A stretch of 64,000 nucleotides of DNA from Photobacterium phosphoreum (GTDB taxonomy: Bacteria; Pseudomonadota; Gammaproteobacteria; Enterobacterales; Vibrionaceae). Location of the stretch: the NCBI RefSeq assembly GCF_002954725.1, contig NZ_MSCQ01000002.1, positions 1,124,785 through 1,188,784 on the forward strand, written 5' to 3'. Below, in pieces: positions 9,114 through 20,636 of this stretch; within the stretch, counting starts at the first letter, position 1; the number at the start of each line of letters is the position of its first letter. A program made the translations under genes and the position numbers. The notes under the pieces are model-generated. The model was not told the origin of the DNA, ran no database searches, and was given only the letters and a program-made list of their open reading frames with translations.

Positions 9114-10214
9114 ATGTCTTCTTATTTCCTTCAAAATAGGTGCCGTGTGAGTCGTTTTACTAAAGATCCGTTTAATGCATTAGCTGCAAAAACGGAAGCT
9201 CAAAAATTAGCTTTTGCACCGATTGTTTTTCATACGGCTCGTACATTGCGTGATGTGAATATATTACAAGTATTGGATGATGCAGGTAAAGAAGGACTGA
9301 ATGCTGAGCAAATTGCAGCGGCCACTCAAGTGCCAGAGTATGGTGTTAAGGTCTTATTAGATATGGCGTTAAGTGCCTATATTGTGACTTGGCAACAAGA
9401 CAAATATTGTTTAGCTAACCTTGGCTATTTTTTATTACATGATGGTATGACTAATGCCAACATGGATTTTACTGCTGACGTTTGTTATGCCGCTATGATG
9501 CATTTAACCGAATCCATTCAGCAAGGCAAGCCTGCAGGGCTTAAAGAATTGGGGGATTGGTCAACTATCTATCAAGGATTATCGCAATTACCTGAACAAG
9601 CAAAACAAAGTTGGTTTGCATTTGATCATTTTTATTCTGATCGTTCATTTCCGCTATTATTAAACAAAGTGTTTACTCACCAACCAAGACGAATTTTTGA
9701 TATTGGTGGTAATACGGGTAAATGGGCACTTCAATGTTGTCAGCATAACCAAGATGTTGAAGTCACCATTATTGATTTGCCACAACAAATAGCAGTTGCA
9801 ACAGCCAATGCCGAACAGGCTGGATTTGCCGATCGTATTAAAGGTCATCCTGTCGATATGCTTGATCGCACCCAAGCATTACCACAAGGTGCTGATGTAT
9901 GGTGGATGAGTCAATTTTTAGATTGTTTCTCTCCAATGGAAATTCTTAGTATTTTACGTCGTGTTAGACAAGCGATGAGCCTCGATGCCAAAGTCTATAT
10001 TTTAGAGTTATTTTGGGATGCTCAACGTTATGAGGCGGCTTCTTATTGTTTAAATGCAACCTCGTTATATTTTACTTGTTTAGCGAACGGTAATAGTCGT
10101 TTTTATCGTAGTGAAGATTTTTTAGAGCTTGTCATAGAAGCAGGCTTTACTGTTGTTGAACGTGAAGACGATATTGGCCTCGGTCATACGTTACTCACGC
10201 TGCAAGCTGGATAA
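9114..10214 (+). CDS. Class I SAM-dependent methyltransferase of the aryl polyene cluster (ApeA/ApeB-like)
   Basis: At 366 residues it has the layout of small-molecule O-methyltransferases: an N-terminal helical dimerisation domain and a Rossmann domain. SAM motif I is RIFDIGGNTGKWAL near residue 195, and an acidic ribose-binding strand VTIIDLP follows. It probably methylates the aryl head group of the polyene. The start is uncertain. I use the ATG at 9114; a TTG at 9102 extends it, and a GTG at 9147 has a better AGGTG upstream. It forms a two-gene plus-strand operon with the flavoenzyme. Confidence 0.78.
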   Translation: MSSYFLQNRCRVSRFTKDPFNALAAKTEAQKLAFAPIVFHTARTLRDVNILQVLDDAGKEGLNAEQIAAATQVPEYGVKVLLDMALSAYIVTWQQDKYCLANLGYFLLHDGMTNANMDFTADVCYAAMMHLTESIQQGKPAGLKELGDWSTIYQGLSQLPEQAKQSWFAFDHFYSDRSFPLLLNKVFTHQPRRIFDIGGNTGKWALQCCQHNQDVEVTIIDLPQQIAVATANAEQAGFADRIKGHPVDMLDRTQALPQGADVWWMSQFLDCFSPMEILSILRRVRQAMSLDAKVYILELFWDAQRYEAASYCLNATSLYFTCLANGNSRFYRSEDFLELVIEAGFTVVEREDDIGLGHTLLTLQAG

Positions 10215-10236
10215 ATTTAGCGTAAGGATAGCGATT

Positions 10237-11481
10237 GTGAATCAAAAACAGCGTACGCAAGTGGTTATTATAGGTGCTGGCCCTTCAGGTTCAGTAGCGG
10301 CTGCTTTATTACATCAACAACAGATTGATGTGATTGTATTAGAAAAAAGTACTTTCCCGCGTTTTTCAATTGGTGAAAGCTTATTGCCAGCCTGTATGGC
10401 GGTCATTGAGCAAGCAAACATGTTAGATGCCGTTACTGCCGCAGGATTTCAGTTTAAAGATGGGGCAGCTTTTCGTTATCAAGATCGTTATACCGCGTTT
10501 GATTTTAACGATAAATTTACGCCTGGGGCGGGAACAACCTATCAAGTACAACGTGGACACTTTGATAAAGTATTAGCCGATGAAGCCGTTGCTCAAGGGG
10601 TAGAGCTTCGTTATGAGCATACGGTTGAGGCGATTGAATGCCTTGAGGGGAAATCAATACTGACAGTGACTGACGAGCAGCAACAGCCATATATGTTAGA
10701 AGCGGATTTTGTGCTTGATGCGAGTGGTTTTGGGCGGGTATTACCGCAGTTATTGGATTTAGAAAAACCATCACATTTGCCACCTCGACAAGCGATATTT
10801 TGTCATGTGACAGATCACATTGATAGTAACCACTGTGAGATTGAATATGATCGTAATAAGATTTTAATCTCAGTTCATCCACACTCTGCAGATGTATGGT
10901 ACTGGTTGATCCCATTTAGTAATGGCACTTGCTCTTTAGGTGTGGTTGCGCCACCACAATGGTTAGCTAGCTATGGTGATGATCCTCTTGCTGTGTTAAA
11001 ACAACTGGTTAATGAAGAGCCGGGATTGGCAACCGTTTTAGCTGATGCCCAGTATCCAACGAGTGCTGCAACCATTAGTGGTTATTCTGCCAATGTGACT
11101 CAACTGGCAACGGCTAATTACGCTTTGTTAGGCAATGCAGGGGAGTTTTTAGATCCGGTATTTTCTTCTGGAGTGACCATTGCAATGAAATCGGCGCAAT
11201 TGGCAGCGGGAGTATTAACACGCGCATTTGCTGGTGAGAGTATCGATTGGCAACGTGATTACGCTGAGCCACTGATGGTGGGGGTTGATACTTTTCGTAC
11301 CTATGTGGAAGGGTGGTATTCCGGTGAATTGCAAACTGTGATTTTCCATTCCAACCCTGATCCTAAAATCAAACAGATGATTTGTGCAATTTTAGCGGGC
11401 TATGCATGGGATACTAATAATCCCTTTGTTACTCAATCACAACGGCGATTAGCGGTGGTTGCCGCCTTATGCGCTGATTAA
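10237..11481 (+). CDS. FAD-dependent halogenase/hydroxylase-like oxidoreductase of the aryl polyene cluster
   Basis: The protein has 414 residues and belongs to the tryptophan-halogenase-like flavoprotein superfamily. The FAD-binding GAGPSG is at residues 13-18, FPRFSIGESLLP at 40-51, a Lys in FKDGAAF at residue 74, WYWLIP (fitting WxWxIP) at 221-226, and GNAGEFLDPVFSSGV near residue 300. The WxWxIP box and Lys are the features used to recognise flavin-dependent halogenases, although related hydroxylases can resemble them. The likely substrate is the carrier-bound or finished aryl head group. The start is a GTG at 10237 with TAAGGA eight bases upstream; a longer frame begins inside the methyltransferase gene. 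A terminator follows. Confidence 0.75.
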   Translation: MNQKQRTQVVIIGAGPSGSVAAALLHQQQIDVIVLEKSTFPRFSIGESLLPACMAVIEQANMLDAVTAAGFQFKDGAAFRYQDRYTAFDFNDKFTPGAGTTYQVQRGHFDKVLADEAVAQGVELRYEHTVEAIECLEGKSILTVTDEQQQPYMLEADFVLDASGFGRVLPQLLDLEKPSHLPPRQAIFCHVTDHIDSNHCEIEYDRNKILISVHPHSADVWYWLIPFSNGTCSLGVVAPPQWLASYGDDPLAVLKQLVNEEPGLATVLADAQYPTSAATISGYSANVTQLATANYALLGNAGEFLDPVFSSGVTIAMKSAQLAAGVLTRAFAGESIDWQRDYAEPLMVGVDTFRTYVEGWYSGELQTVIFHSNPDPKIKQMICAILAGYAWDTNNPFVTQSQRRLAVVAALCAD

Positions 11482-11501
11482 TCCTGAGCTTAAGACGAAC
11501 A

Positions 11502-11550
11502 AGCCGCTACATTTTCAACTCAACGAGTGATGAATGTAGCGGCTTTTTTA
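11502..11550. terminator. Intrinsic terminator between the flavoenzyme and VF530 genes
   Basis: The inverted repeat AGCCGCTACATT (near 11502) and AATGTAGCGGCT (ending at 11544) is followed by a run of T on the plus strand. It ends the methyltransferase-flavoenzyme unit and lies just 3' of the convergent VF530 gene. Confidence 0.85.
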
Positions 11551-11560
11551 GATCTGATGA

Positions 11561-11773
11561 TTAGCGATGCATATCAAGGTATAAGCTTTCAACTTTAGTA
11601 CGTGCCCACTCAGTCTTACGTAAGAACTTGAGGCTTGACTTGATACTCGGATCATCATTAAAGCAACGAATGTTAATCCGTGCGCCTAGTTCGTTCCAAC
11701 CGTAATGTTCGACAAGTTCAATCAATACTTTTTCTAAGGTGATGCCGTGTAGCGGATTATTTTTCTGAGTCAT
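11561..11773 (-). CDS. VF530-family small protein (DUF2132)
   Basis: The 70-residue protein matches the VF530 family as I remember it: N-P-L-H-G-I-T-L-E near the start, a central HYGWNEL, then [11 protein letters not shown] and [13 protein letters not shown]. The Vibrio fischeri member has a solved fold and the family is sometimes annotated as DNA-binding, but no function is established. The length is normal and the ATG at 11773 is unambiguous. It stands alone and converges on the terminator at 11502-11550. Confidence 0.85.
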   Translation of the reverse strand: MTQKNNPLHGITLEKVLIELVEHYGWNELGARINIRCFNDDPSIKSSLKFLRKTEWARTKVESLYLDMHR

Positions 11774-12078
11774 GCTGTATGCCGTTTAAGTGACTAATTT
11801 AAGATACTTAGTTATTAGTGCTTAGTGTAACTGACAATGGCATGATCCCCAATGTTGTTTTTATGGGTGACAAAGAGTTATCGTCAGCATCAATATAGAG
11901 TAGATAAACGGAATATAAAACTCAAACCAACAATTATTAATGATAATGCTGAGAGTGCTTATTATTGATGTTGCTGTTTATCAGAATAATATAATTATGG
12001 CTTATTATTTAAAGTATATATTCCTAGATGCTGATAATGAGTATCAATAAAAATCAGCACTGAAAGTTATATTAGTCG
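11774..12078. other. Intergenic stretch without recognised features
   Basis: These 305 AT-rich bases lie between VF530 and the zinc-ribbon repeat gene. Both flanking genes are on the minus strand. The right part is the 3' flank of the repeat gene, and the VF530 promoter should lie near 11780-11850. I see no terminator with a clear T tract and no repeat. Confidence 0.4.
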
Positions 12079-12900
12079 TTAGTACGATAGTAATAATTTT
12101 AAGGGTGATTTTTTAGTCGTGGTTTTGGTTTTTTTTCTGCGTTCTAAAGCACATTTAGGGCAGCCATTTCCCGCCAGATGGTTGGCTGGTAATTGGGAAA
12201 ACTCGCCATGGAGACTGCAAATAATGATGCCTTTTATTCGCATAGTCTGGTATTCAAATAATGAATAGTTATATCGGTTACCATGAATTTTTTTTGCATC
12301 TACGATAAAGTGTTTTGTGGTCTTCTTTTGATTGTTTTTCGTACATTTAGGGCATCCTGAACCACGTAAATGTGCATCAGCACGTTGAGTGAAATCGCCA
12401 TGAATAAGACAAGTTATGTCTATTTTTTTGAGTGCACCAACATAGATAATATGATCATAGCAATAACGGTGATGATGAATGTTGTGCGCTTTTTCTATGT
12501 AGACAGATTGTGAATAATGGTAGGAATGTGCACATTTTGGACATCCTTTTCCTGCAAGGTGCGCATTCGGACGTTGTTCAAATTTCCCATGTATTCGACA
12601 GCTGATAATCCCTTTCGTTAATGTCCCGCTATATATAAATTCCTCATAAGTATATTTGTTGTCGTGGATAGCTTTTGCTCGTTCAATAAATGCACTAATC
12701 GTCATCTTTAGCTTACCAGAACAGGCCGGACAACCATGTCCTGCAAGGTGAACATCGGGTCTTTGTTCAAAATTTCCATGGATCGAACAAGTGATCGTGC
12801 TTTTTGTTTTGGCGTTTTTATAATCAAAAAAAGCGTAGCTGTACTGCTGTTGGTGGCACTTTCGGGCTTGCAAAATAAAGGTGTTGGTATTTTTCTTCAT
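12079..12900 (-). CDS. Protein of four tandem zinc-ribbon-like repeats (DUF723-like), function unknown
   Basis: This basic 273-residue protein consists of four copies of a unit of about 60 residues. Each copy reads roughly F-I-x-x-A-x-x-x-H-x-x-x-Y-x-Y, then I-x-C-x-x-H-G-x-F-x-Q, then H-L-x-G-x-G-C-P-x-C. That gives a conserved CxxH plus CPxC set per repeat, which fits a zinc ribbon or treble clef. Similar repeats occur beside HNH or Vsr-like nucleases in phage and mobile genes. No nuclease domain is present here; after the fourth repeat only a Lys/Thr-rich tail remains. DNA binding is a guess from the zinc sites and basic charge. The gene stands alone before the atp operon. Confidence 0.7.
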   Translation of the reverse strand: MKKNTNTFILQARKCHQQQYSYAFFDYKNAKTKSTITCSIHGNFEQRPDVHLAGHGCPACSGKLKMTISAFIERAKAIHDNKYTYEEFIYSGTLTKGIISCRIHGKFEQRPNAHLAGKGCPKCAHSYHYSQSVYIEKAHNIHHHRYCYDHIIYVGALKKIDITCLIHGDFTQRADAHLRGSGCPKCTKNNQKKTTKHFIVDAKKIHGNRYNYSLFEYQTMRIKGIIICSLHGEFSQLPANHLAGNGCPKCALERRKKTKTTTKKSPLKLLLSY

Positions 12901-13500
12901 ATTATTTGTTGTTTAATTTGTTGTTTAATTTGTTGCGTTATTGGTTTGTTTTTGTTGCATTTTAACCTTTTCAAATTCTAAGCTGATTATTTGTTTTGAT
13001 ATTGTCAACGGTGCAATTATCGGGAAAATAACGTTTTTTTATTGAGACCAAGTAAAAGCGTGACAACCGTTGAATATAAAAATAAGTTAAAAGTTGTTAA
13101 TGATTAATTATGCTTAATAAGCACATTATAATCTGGATTTTAGATTGCAACAACAAACGCCAAAAATAGTAATCATTGTTTGCATTTATTTTAATGGCTA
13201 TCACAAAACTGATCACGTAAATTTTATACGGCAAACAACGGACTTAAACATATTGAAAAATAAGCCTATTTGTAAAACGTATTAATATATCGAACTTATT
13301 TTCATATATTTAATAATCGCTTCAGTTGAATATTTTATTGTGAAATGAAATAGGGCCAAAATGATTCAGTATTCATAGAGGTTCAACATGTCGCATATTA
13401 TGAGCTAGGTGTAATTCATGACTTTATATATTTTTTAATAAGCATAAGTAAGATAAGGAGCCGTAATAACTACGATACAGACGGTGTAGAGGATTTAAAT
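12901..13500. promoter_or_regulatory. 600-base intergenic region holding the promoters of the repeat protein and the atp operon
   Basis: Just upstream of the repeat-protein gene there is a short direct repeat with units like TTGTTGTTTAAT (12905-12935). The rest is AT-rich, and the atp promoter should lie in its right half. A 17-base tract at 13421-13437 (ACTTTATATATTTTTTA) occurs again upstream of kup at 26169. AAGGAG lies at 13455-13460, too far to serve atpI directly. I see no further gene; very short frames such as the one at 13419 are not convincing. Confidence 0.45.
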
Positions 13501-14668
<1,168 letters not shown>

Positions 14669-14719
14669 TAAACTAAGTTCGATTTACGTTTTAACTATTT
14701 AATAATTTTGGAGTCATTC

Positions 14720-14956
14720 ATGGATATTGTAAGTGCAGTTCTTTATGTTGCTGGTGCACTACTGATTGGTTTAGGTGCTGCGGGTGCGGCAGCTGGTATT
14801 GGTAACTTAGCCGGTAAATACCTTGAAGGTGTTGCACGTCAGCCTGATTTAATGCCGATGCTACGTACACAGTTCTTTATCATGATGGGTCTTGTCGATG
14901 CGGTTCCTATGATTGGTGTTGGTATTGGTCTTTACATCATCTTTGCTGTGGCTTAA
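14720..14956 (+). CDS. atpE: F0 ATP synthase subunit c
   Basis: This 78-residue helical hairpin has the Gly/Ala-rich first helix ([12 protein letters not shown]), the polar loop ARQPD, and the ion-carrying Asp in [11 protein letters not shown] near residue 60. The residues around the carboxylate resemble proton-type c subunits; the Gln/Glu-Ser sodium signature is absent. The ATG at 14720 has GGAG six bases upstream, which decides it over a TTG at 14708. Confidence 0.96.
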   Translation: MDIVSAVLYVAGALLIGLGAAGAAAGIGNLAGKYLEGVARQPDLMPMLRTQFFIMMGLVDAVPMIGVGIGLYIIFAVA

Positions 14957-15008
14957 TAGCTAAAACTACCGTTATTTATCATAACGTTATTTAAATAGTG
15001 AGGATGGT

Positions 15009-15479
15009 ATGAATTTAAATGCAACCATGCTTGGTCAAGCAATATCCTTTGTGATTTTTGTTTGGTTATGTATGAAATATATCTGGCCGCCGCTTACTGC
15101 GTTAATAGAACAACGCCAGCGCGATATTGCAGACGGGCTTATTCATACTGAAAACGCAGTCAAAGAACTCGACATCGCTAAAGCGAATGGTGCCAAAGTT
15201 CTTGACGATGCGAAGAAAAGTGCGAGTGAGTTGGTTGAGCAAGGTAATAAGCGTCGAGCACAGATTATCGAAGATGCCCACGCTGAAGGCGAGAAAGAAA
15301 AAGCCCGTCTTGTAGCGCAAGGTCAAGCAGAGTTAGAAAGCGAACGTAATCGCATTCGTCAGGAACTACGTGCTGAAATGTCCGATATGGTCATTGAAAC
15401 GGCTGAGAAACTGATCAATCGCAATTTGGATACTGATGCTAACCGCGATCTCGTTAATAAACTTATCACGGATATGTAA
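15009..15479 (+). CDS. atpF: F0 ATP synthase subunit b
   Basis: The 156-residue peripheral stalk subunit has a single N-terminal membrane helix (residues 5-25). A long charged Ala/Glu/Lys/Arg-rich coiled coil follows to about residue 140. The length matches E. coli b (156 residues). GAGGATGG lies just upstream of the ATG. The delta gene follows after 14 bases. Confidence 0.96.
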   Translation: MNLNATMLGQAISFVIFVWLCMKYIWPPLTALIEQRQRDIADGLIHTENAVKELDIAKANGAKVLDDAKKSASELVEQGNKRRAQIIEDAHAEGEKEKARLVAQGQAELESERNRIRQELRAEMSDMVIETAEKLINRNLDTDANRDLVNKLITDM

Positions 15480-15493
15480 GCGGAGAGCACATT

Positions 15494-16042
15494 ATGTCAG
15501 ATCCACTAACCATTGCTCAGCCCTATGCTAAAGCTGCATTTGATTATGCAGTTGCTAATCAGGCATTGGAACAATGGGAGCAAATGTTGACCATCGCAGC
15601 AACGGTTGCTAGTCAACCAATCATTGCTCAACAGATTGAAGACAGTGAACAGTTTGGTGCGAAGGATTCAGCAGCGTTTACCGACATGTTCTTGGGCGTT
15701 TGTGAAGGTCTACTGGACGAACATGGCCAGAACCTAATCAAAGTGATGGCTGAAAATGGACGTCTAAATGTGATCGTTCAAGTTGTCGAATTGTTTCATG
15801 AGCTTAAAGATGATTATGAGCGCATGGTTACAGCGCACGTAACAACGACTGAGCCATTAAGCATTCAACAACAAGCCAATTTAGTACAGGCGCTGCAGAA
15901 AAAATTAAATCGCAGTGTTGAGCTTGATTGCCACATCGATGAAACGCTAATAGGCGGCATACTGATCAACGCTGGTGAACTGGTGATTGACGGTACGCTT
16001 AAAAGCTCTATTAACCGACTAGCAACGAGCCTTCAGGCGTAA
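15494..16042 (+). CDS. atpH: F1 ATP synthase subunit delta
   Basis: The 182-residue subunit begins with TIAQPYAKAAFDYA, the standard delta start, and ends with the conserved ETLIGGILINAGELVIDG region. It links the top of F1 to the b-dimer stalk. It is a few residues longer than the E. coli protein. Operon position and spacing are normal, with 12 bases to atpA. Confidence 0.95.
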   Translation: MSDPLTIAQPYAKAAFDYAVANQALEQWEQMLTIAATVASQPIIAQQIEDSEQFGAKDSAAFTDMFLGVCEGLLDEHGQNLIKVMAENGRLNVIVQVVELFHELKDDYERMVTAHVTTTEPLSIQQQANLVQALQKKLNRSVELDCHIDETLIGGILINAGELVIDGTLKSSINRLATSLQA

Positions 16043-16054
16043 TAGGTAATTGAT

Positions 16055-17596
16055 ATGCAACTAAACTCTAACGAAATTAGCGATTTAATTAGACAACGAA
16101 TCGCAACCTTTAACGTGACAAGTCAGGCACGTAACGAAGGGACTATCGTCTCTGTAAGCGACGGTATTATTAATATCAATGGTCTTGCTGATGTTATGCA
16201 AGGTGAGATGATTGAATTACCGGGTAACCGTTATGCGTTAGCGCTTAACTTAGAACGTCACTCTGTAGGCGCGGTAGTTATGGGTCCTTATGCTGACCTT
16301 GCGGAAGGCATGAAAGTGACCGGTACAGGTCGTATTCTTGAAGTTCCTGTTGGTAAAGGTTTATTAGGGCGTGTGGTTAACACCCTAGGCCAACCCATTG
16401 ACGGTAAAGGCGCTATTGAGAATGACGGTTTCGCACCAGTAGAAATCATTGCTCCAGGTGTTATTGACCGTAAGTCGGTTGATCAGCCTATCCAAACAGG
16501 CTACAAAGCAGTTGATGCAATGGTTCCCATTGGTCGAGGTCAGCGTGAGCTAATCATCGGTGACCGTCAAACGGGTAAAACAGCGATGGCGATTGATGCC
16601 ATTATCAACCAGAAAGATTCTGGTATTTACTCGGTGTATGTTGCGATTGGTCAGAAAGCATCAACCATTGCCAACGTAGTGCGTAAGTTAGACGAAAACG
16701 GTGCACTACAAAATACTATCATTGTGGTTGCCTCTGCATCAGAAGCCGCAGCTCTGCAATACCTAGCGCCTTATGCGGGTTGTACCATGGGTGAGTATTT
16801 CCGTGACCGCGGTGAAGACGCGCTAATCGTTTACGATGACTTGTCAAAACAAGCGGTAGCTTATCGTCAAATCTCACTTCTACTTAAACGTCCACCGGGT
16901 CGTGAAGCTTATCCTGGTGATGTGTTCTACCTTCACTCTCGTCTACTAGAGCGTGCATCACGTGTAAATTCGCATTATGTTGAGCGTTTTACCAATGGTG
17001 AAGTGACTGGAAAAACGGGTTCATTAACTGCCTTGCCGATTATCGAAACTCAAGCGGGTGACGTATCAGCATTCGTACCTACTAACGTAATTTCGATTAC
17101 TGATGGTCAGATTTTCCTTCAGACTAACTTGTTTAACGCAGGTTTACGCCCAGCGGTTGATCCAGGTATTTCAGTATCACGTGTTGGTGGTGCAGCCCAG
17201 ACTAAGATCATCAAGAAACTGTCTGGTGGTATTCGTACCGCATTGGCGCAGTACCGTGAATTAGCCGCGTTTGCTCAGTTCTCATCAGACCTTGACGATG
17301 CAACGCGTAAGCAGCTTGATCATGGTGAGAAAGTAACAGAACTGATGAAGCAAAAGCAGTACGCACCTATGTCTGTCGCGGAGCAAGCACTTGCTATTTT
17401 CTCTGCTGAAAAAGGTTATTTAAACAACGTTGAGTTATCTCAAATTGGTGTGTTTGAAGAAGCATTGATGGCATTTGCAAAGAGTCAACATGCTGAGTTG
17501 CTTGCCTCAATTAATGAATCCGGTAATTACAACGATGATATCGAAGCTAGTCTGCATCAGCTTCTAAAAACATTCGTTGATACGCAGTCGTACTAA
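16055..17596 (+). CDS. atpA: F1 ATP synthase subunit alpha
   Basis: At 513 residues, the length is the same as E. coli alpha. The P-loop GDRQTGKT lies near residue 170, followed by VYVAIGQK and the [19 protein letters not shown] region. The C-terminal helical domain is intact. This subunit binds nucleotide non-catalytically and forms the hexamer with beta. No disabling change is visible. Confidence 0.97.
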   Translation: MQLNSNEISDLIRQRIATFNVTSQARNEGTIVSVSDGIININGLADVMQGEMIELPGNRYALALNLERHSVGAVVMGPYADLAEGMKVTGTGRILEVPVGKGLLGRVVNTLGQPIDGKGAIENDGFAPVEIIAPGVIDRKSVDQPIQTGYKAVDAMVPIGRGQRELIIGDRQTGKTAMAIDAIINQKDSGIYSVYVAIGQKASTIANVVRKLDENGALQNTIIVVASASEAAALQYLAPYAGCTMGEYFRDRGEDALIVYDDLSKQAVAYRQISLLLKRPPGREAYPGDVFYLHSRLLERASRVNSHYVERFTNGEVTGKTGSLTALPIIETQAGDVSAFVPTNVISITDGQIFLQTNLFNAGLRPAVDPGISVSRVGGAAQTKIIKKLSGGIRTALAQYRELAAFAQFSSDLDDATRKQLDHGEKVTELMKQKQYAPMSVAEQALAIFSAEKGYLNNVELSQIGVFEEALMAFAKSQHAELLASINESGNYNDDIEASLHQLLKTFVDTQSY

Positions 17597-17665
17597 GTAA
17601 CGAGAATAGTAACGAGAATACTTTCCGTCCGAACGACGCAGTATGAATGTAGATAGGAGCTAACC

Positions 17666-18538
17666 ATGGCAAATGCAAAAGAGATCCGCACTAAAATCGC
17701 TAGCGTACAAAATACGCAAAAGATCACTAGTGCAATGCAAATGGTTGCCGCAAGTAAGATGCGTAAAGTTCAACATAACATGGAAGCGACCCGCCCTTAC
17801 GCAGAAAATATGCGTAAGGTGATTGGGCACTTAACTTCCGGTTCGTTGGAGTATAAGCATCCCTATCTTGAAGAGCGTGAAGTAAAACGAGTAGCTTACA
17901 TCATTATTTCTTCTGACCGAGGATTATGTGGTGGCTTGAACATTAACTTGTTTAAGAAAGCGCTGGCAGATATGCGCCAGTGGCAAGATCAAGGGGTTGA
18001 TGTCGATACCACCTTGATCGGCTCAAAAGCAATTTCGTTTTTCCATCGCTTCGGCAACGTGATTGCACAGACATCAGGTATTGGTGATTCACCAAAATTA
18101 GAAGATATTTTAGGCCCGGTTAATGCCATGTTGGAGTTTTTCGACCAAGGCAAAATTGACCGCTTGTTCTTAGTTTACAACCAATTTGTAAACACCATGG
18201 TGCAAATGCCGAAGGTAACCCAGTTGTTACCTAATCCAGAGCTTGAACAAGAGGCGTCAGAAGACGTTAATCAAGCCAGCCGTTGGGATTATATCTATGA
18301 GCCTGATCCTAAACCGATCCTCAATGAATTGATGCTTCGTTATATCGAATCACAAGTCTACCAAGGCACCGTTGAGAGTATCGCTTGTGAACAAGCAGCA
18401 CGAATGGTTGCAATGAAAGCTGCCACAGATAACGCGGGTGATCTGATCAATGATCTTCAGCTGGTATATAACAAAGCCCGTCAAGCTGCTATTACCCAAG
18501 AGCTAAGTGAAATCGTCTCTGGGGCACAAGCCGTTTAA
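17666..18538 (+). CDS. atpG: F1 ATP synthase subunit gamma
   Basis: The 290-residue rotor shaft has the conserved N-terminal helix ([19 protein letters not shown]) and C-terminal helix ([19 protein letters not shown]). Both coiled-coil ends that turn inside the alpha-beta hexamer are intact. It lies 69 bases after atpA with AGGAGC upstream. Confidence 0.96.
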   Translation: MANAKEIRTKIASVQNTQKITSAMQMVAASKMRKVQHNMEATRPYAENMRKVIGHLTSGSLEYKHPYLEEREVKRVAYIIISSDRGLCGGLNINLFKKALADMRQWQDQGVDVDTTLIGSKAISFFHRFGNVIAQTSGIGDSPKLEDILGPVNAMLEFFDQGKIDRLFLVYNQFVNTMVQMPKVTQLLPNPELEQEASEDVNQASRWDYIYEPDPKPILNELMLRYIESQVYQGTVESIACEQAARMVAMKAATDNAGDLINDLQLVYNKARQAAITQELSEIVSGAQAV

Positions 18539-18550
18539 ACCGAATTTTAA

Positions 18551-19945
<1,395 letters not shown>

Positions 19946-19961
19946 GGCTTGAGGAGGCATT

Positions 19962-20405
19962 ATGGCTATTGGCGTTACCGAGAACACGTTTCAACTCAAT
20001 ATCGTAAGTGCTGAGGGACCGTTGTTCTCAGGCCCAGCTCATGCGCTGGCAGTTTCAGGCTCCGATGGTGAGTTGGGTATTCGCCCTGGTCACTCTCCGT
20101 TATTGAGCCGACTAAAACCTGGTGTAGCAAGTTTCGTCATAAATTTGAAGGATCCCGAAGAAATCCTTTATATTTCTGGCGGTATAGTTGAAGTTCAACC
20201 CAACGTAGTAACTGTACTTGCCGATACGGCAATGCATGGGAAGGACATCGATCAAGCCCGCGCTGATGAAGCTCGCCGCGCCGCTGAAGAAAACATCAAC
20301 AGGCATGCTGATGATGTTAACTTCGCGATGGCGGAAATGGATCTGGCAAAAGCAATGGCACAATTACGTGCGGTTGAATTAACCCAGAAACAAATGCGCC
20401 GTTAA
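19962..20405 (+). CDS. atpC: F1 ATP synthase subunit epsilon
   Basis: The 147-residue subunit has an N-terminal beta sandwich (FQLNIVSAEGPLFSG, GELGIRPGHSPLL) and a C-terminal pair of helices rich in Ala, Glu and Arg. It couples the rotor to the c ring and can inhibit ATP hydrolysis. GAGGAG precedes the ATG. It is the last gene of the operon and is followed by a terminator at 20591. Confidence 0.95.
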   Translation: MAIGVTENTFQLNIVSAEGPLFSGPAHALAVSGSDGELGIRPGHSPLLSRLKPGVASFVINLKDPEEILYISGGIVEVQPNVVTVLADTAMHGKDIDQARADEARRAAEENINRHADDVNFAMAEMDLAKAMAQLRAVELTQKQMRR

Positions 20406-20590
20406 ACCAGTTGGAATAATACGTTAACCGTACGTTATGGCTAAATCACCATAGTTGTAGCGTGTGGTTATGGTCTTATACCTACTGGTCCCCGTCTCTA
20501 TAGGTCTCCAGCCTAATACCAAGGGACAATATGATAAATAGCTAGGATGCTTTTATTATAGGTGGACGTTTAGTTTACCATCACTATCCA

Positions 20591-20628
20591 AAGCCCCTGC
20601 GCTGTACCGAGCACAGGGGCTTTTTTTG
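20591..20628 (+). terminator. Intrinsic terminator of the atp operon
   Basis: A GC-rich stem with arms AAGCCCCTG and CAGGGGCTT is followed by seven T. It lies 185 bases after atpC and just 3' of the convergent trpS gene. Confidence 0.9.
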
Positions 20629-20636
20629 TTTATTTT

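Noticed and set aside
12079..12900. Phage or insertion sequence remnant around the zinc-ribbon repeat gene
   Set aside because: No integrase, transposase, terminal inverted repeat or target duplication was seen on either side.
14708..14719. Longer start (TTG) for the ATP synthase c subunit
   Set aside because: The TTG lies inside the ribosome binding site of the ATG at 14720, which gives the normal length.
14720..14956. Sodium-dependent ATP synthase
   Set aside because: The c subunit has Asp in GLVDAVPM and lacks the Gln and Glu-Ser residues typical of sodium-binding c rings.
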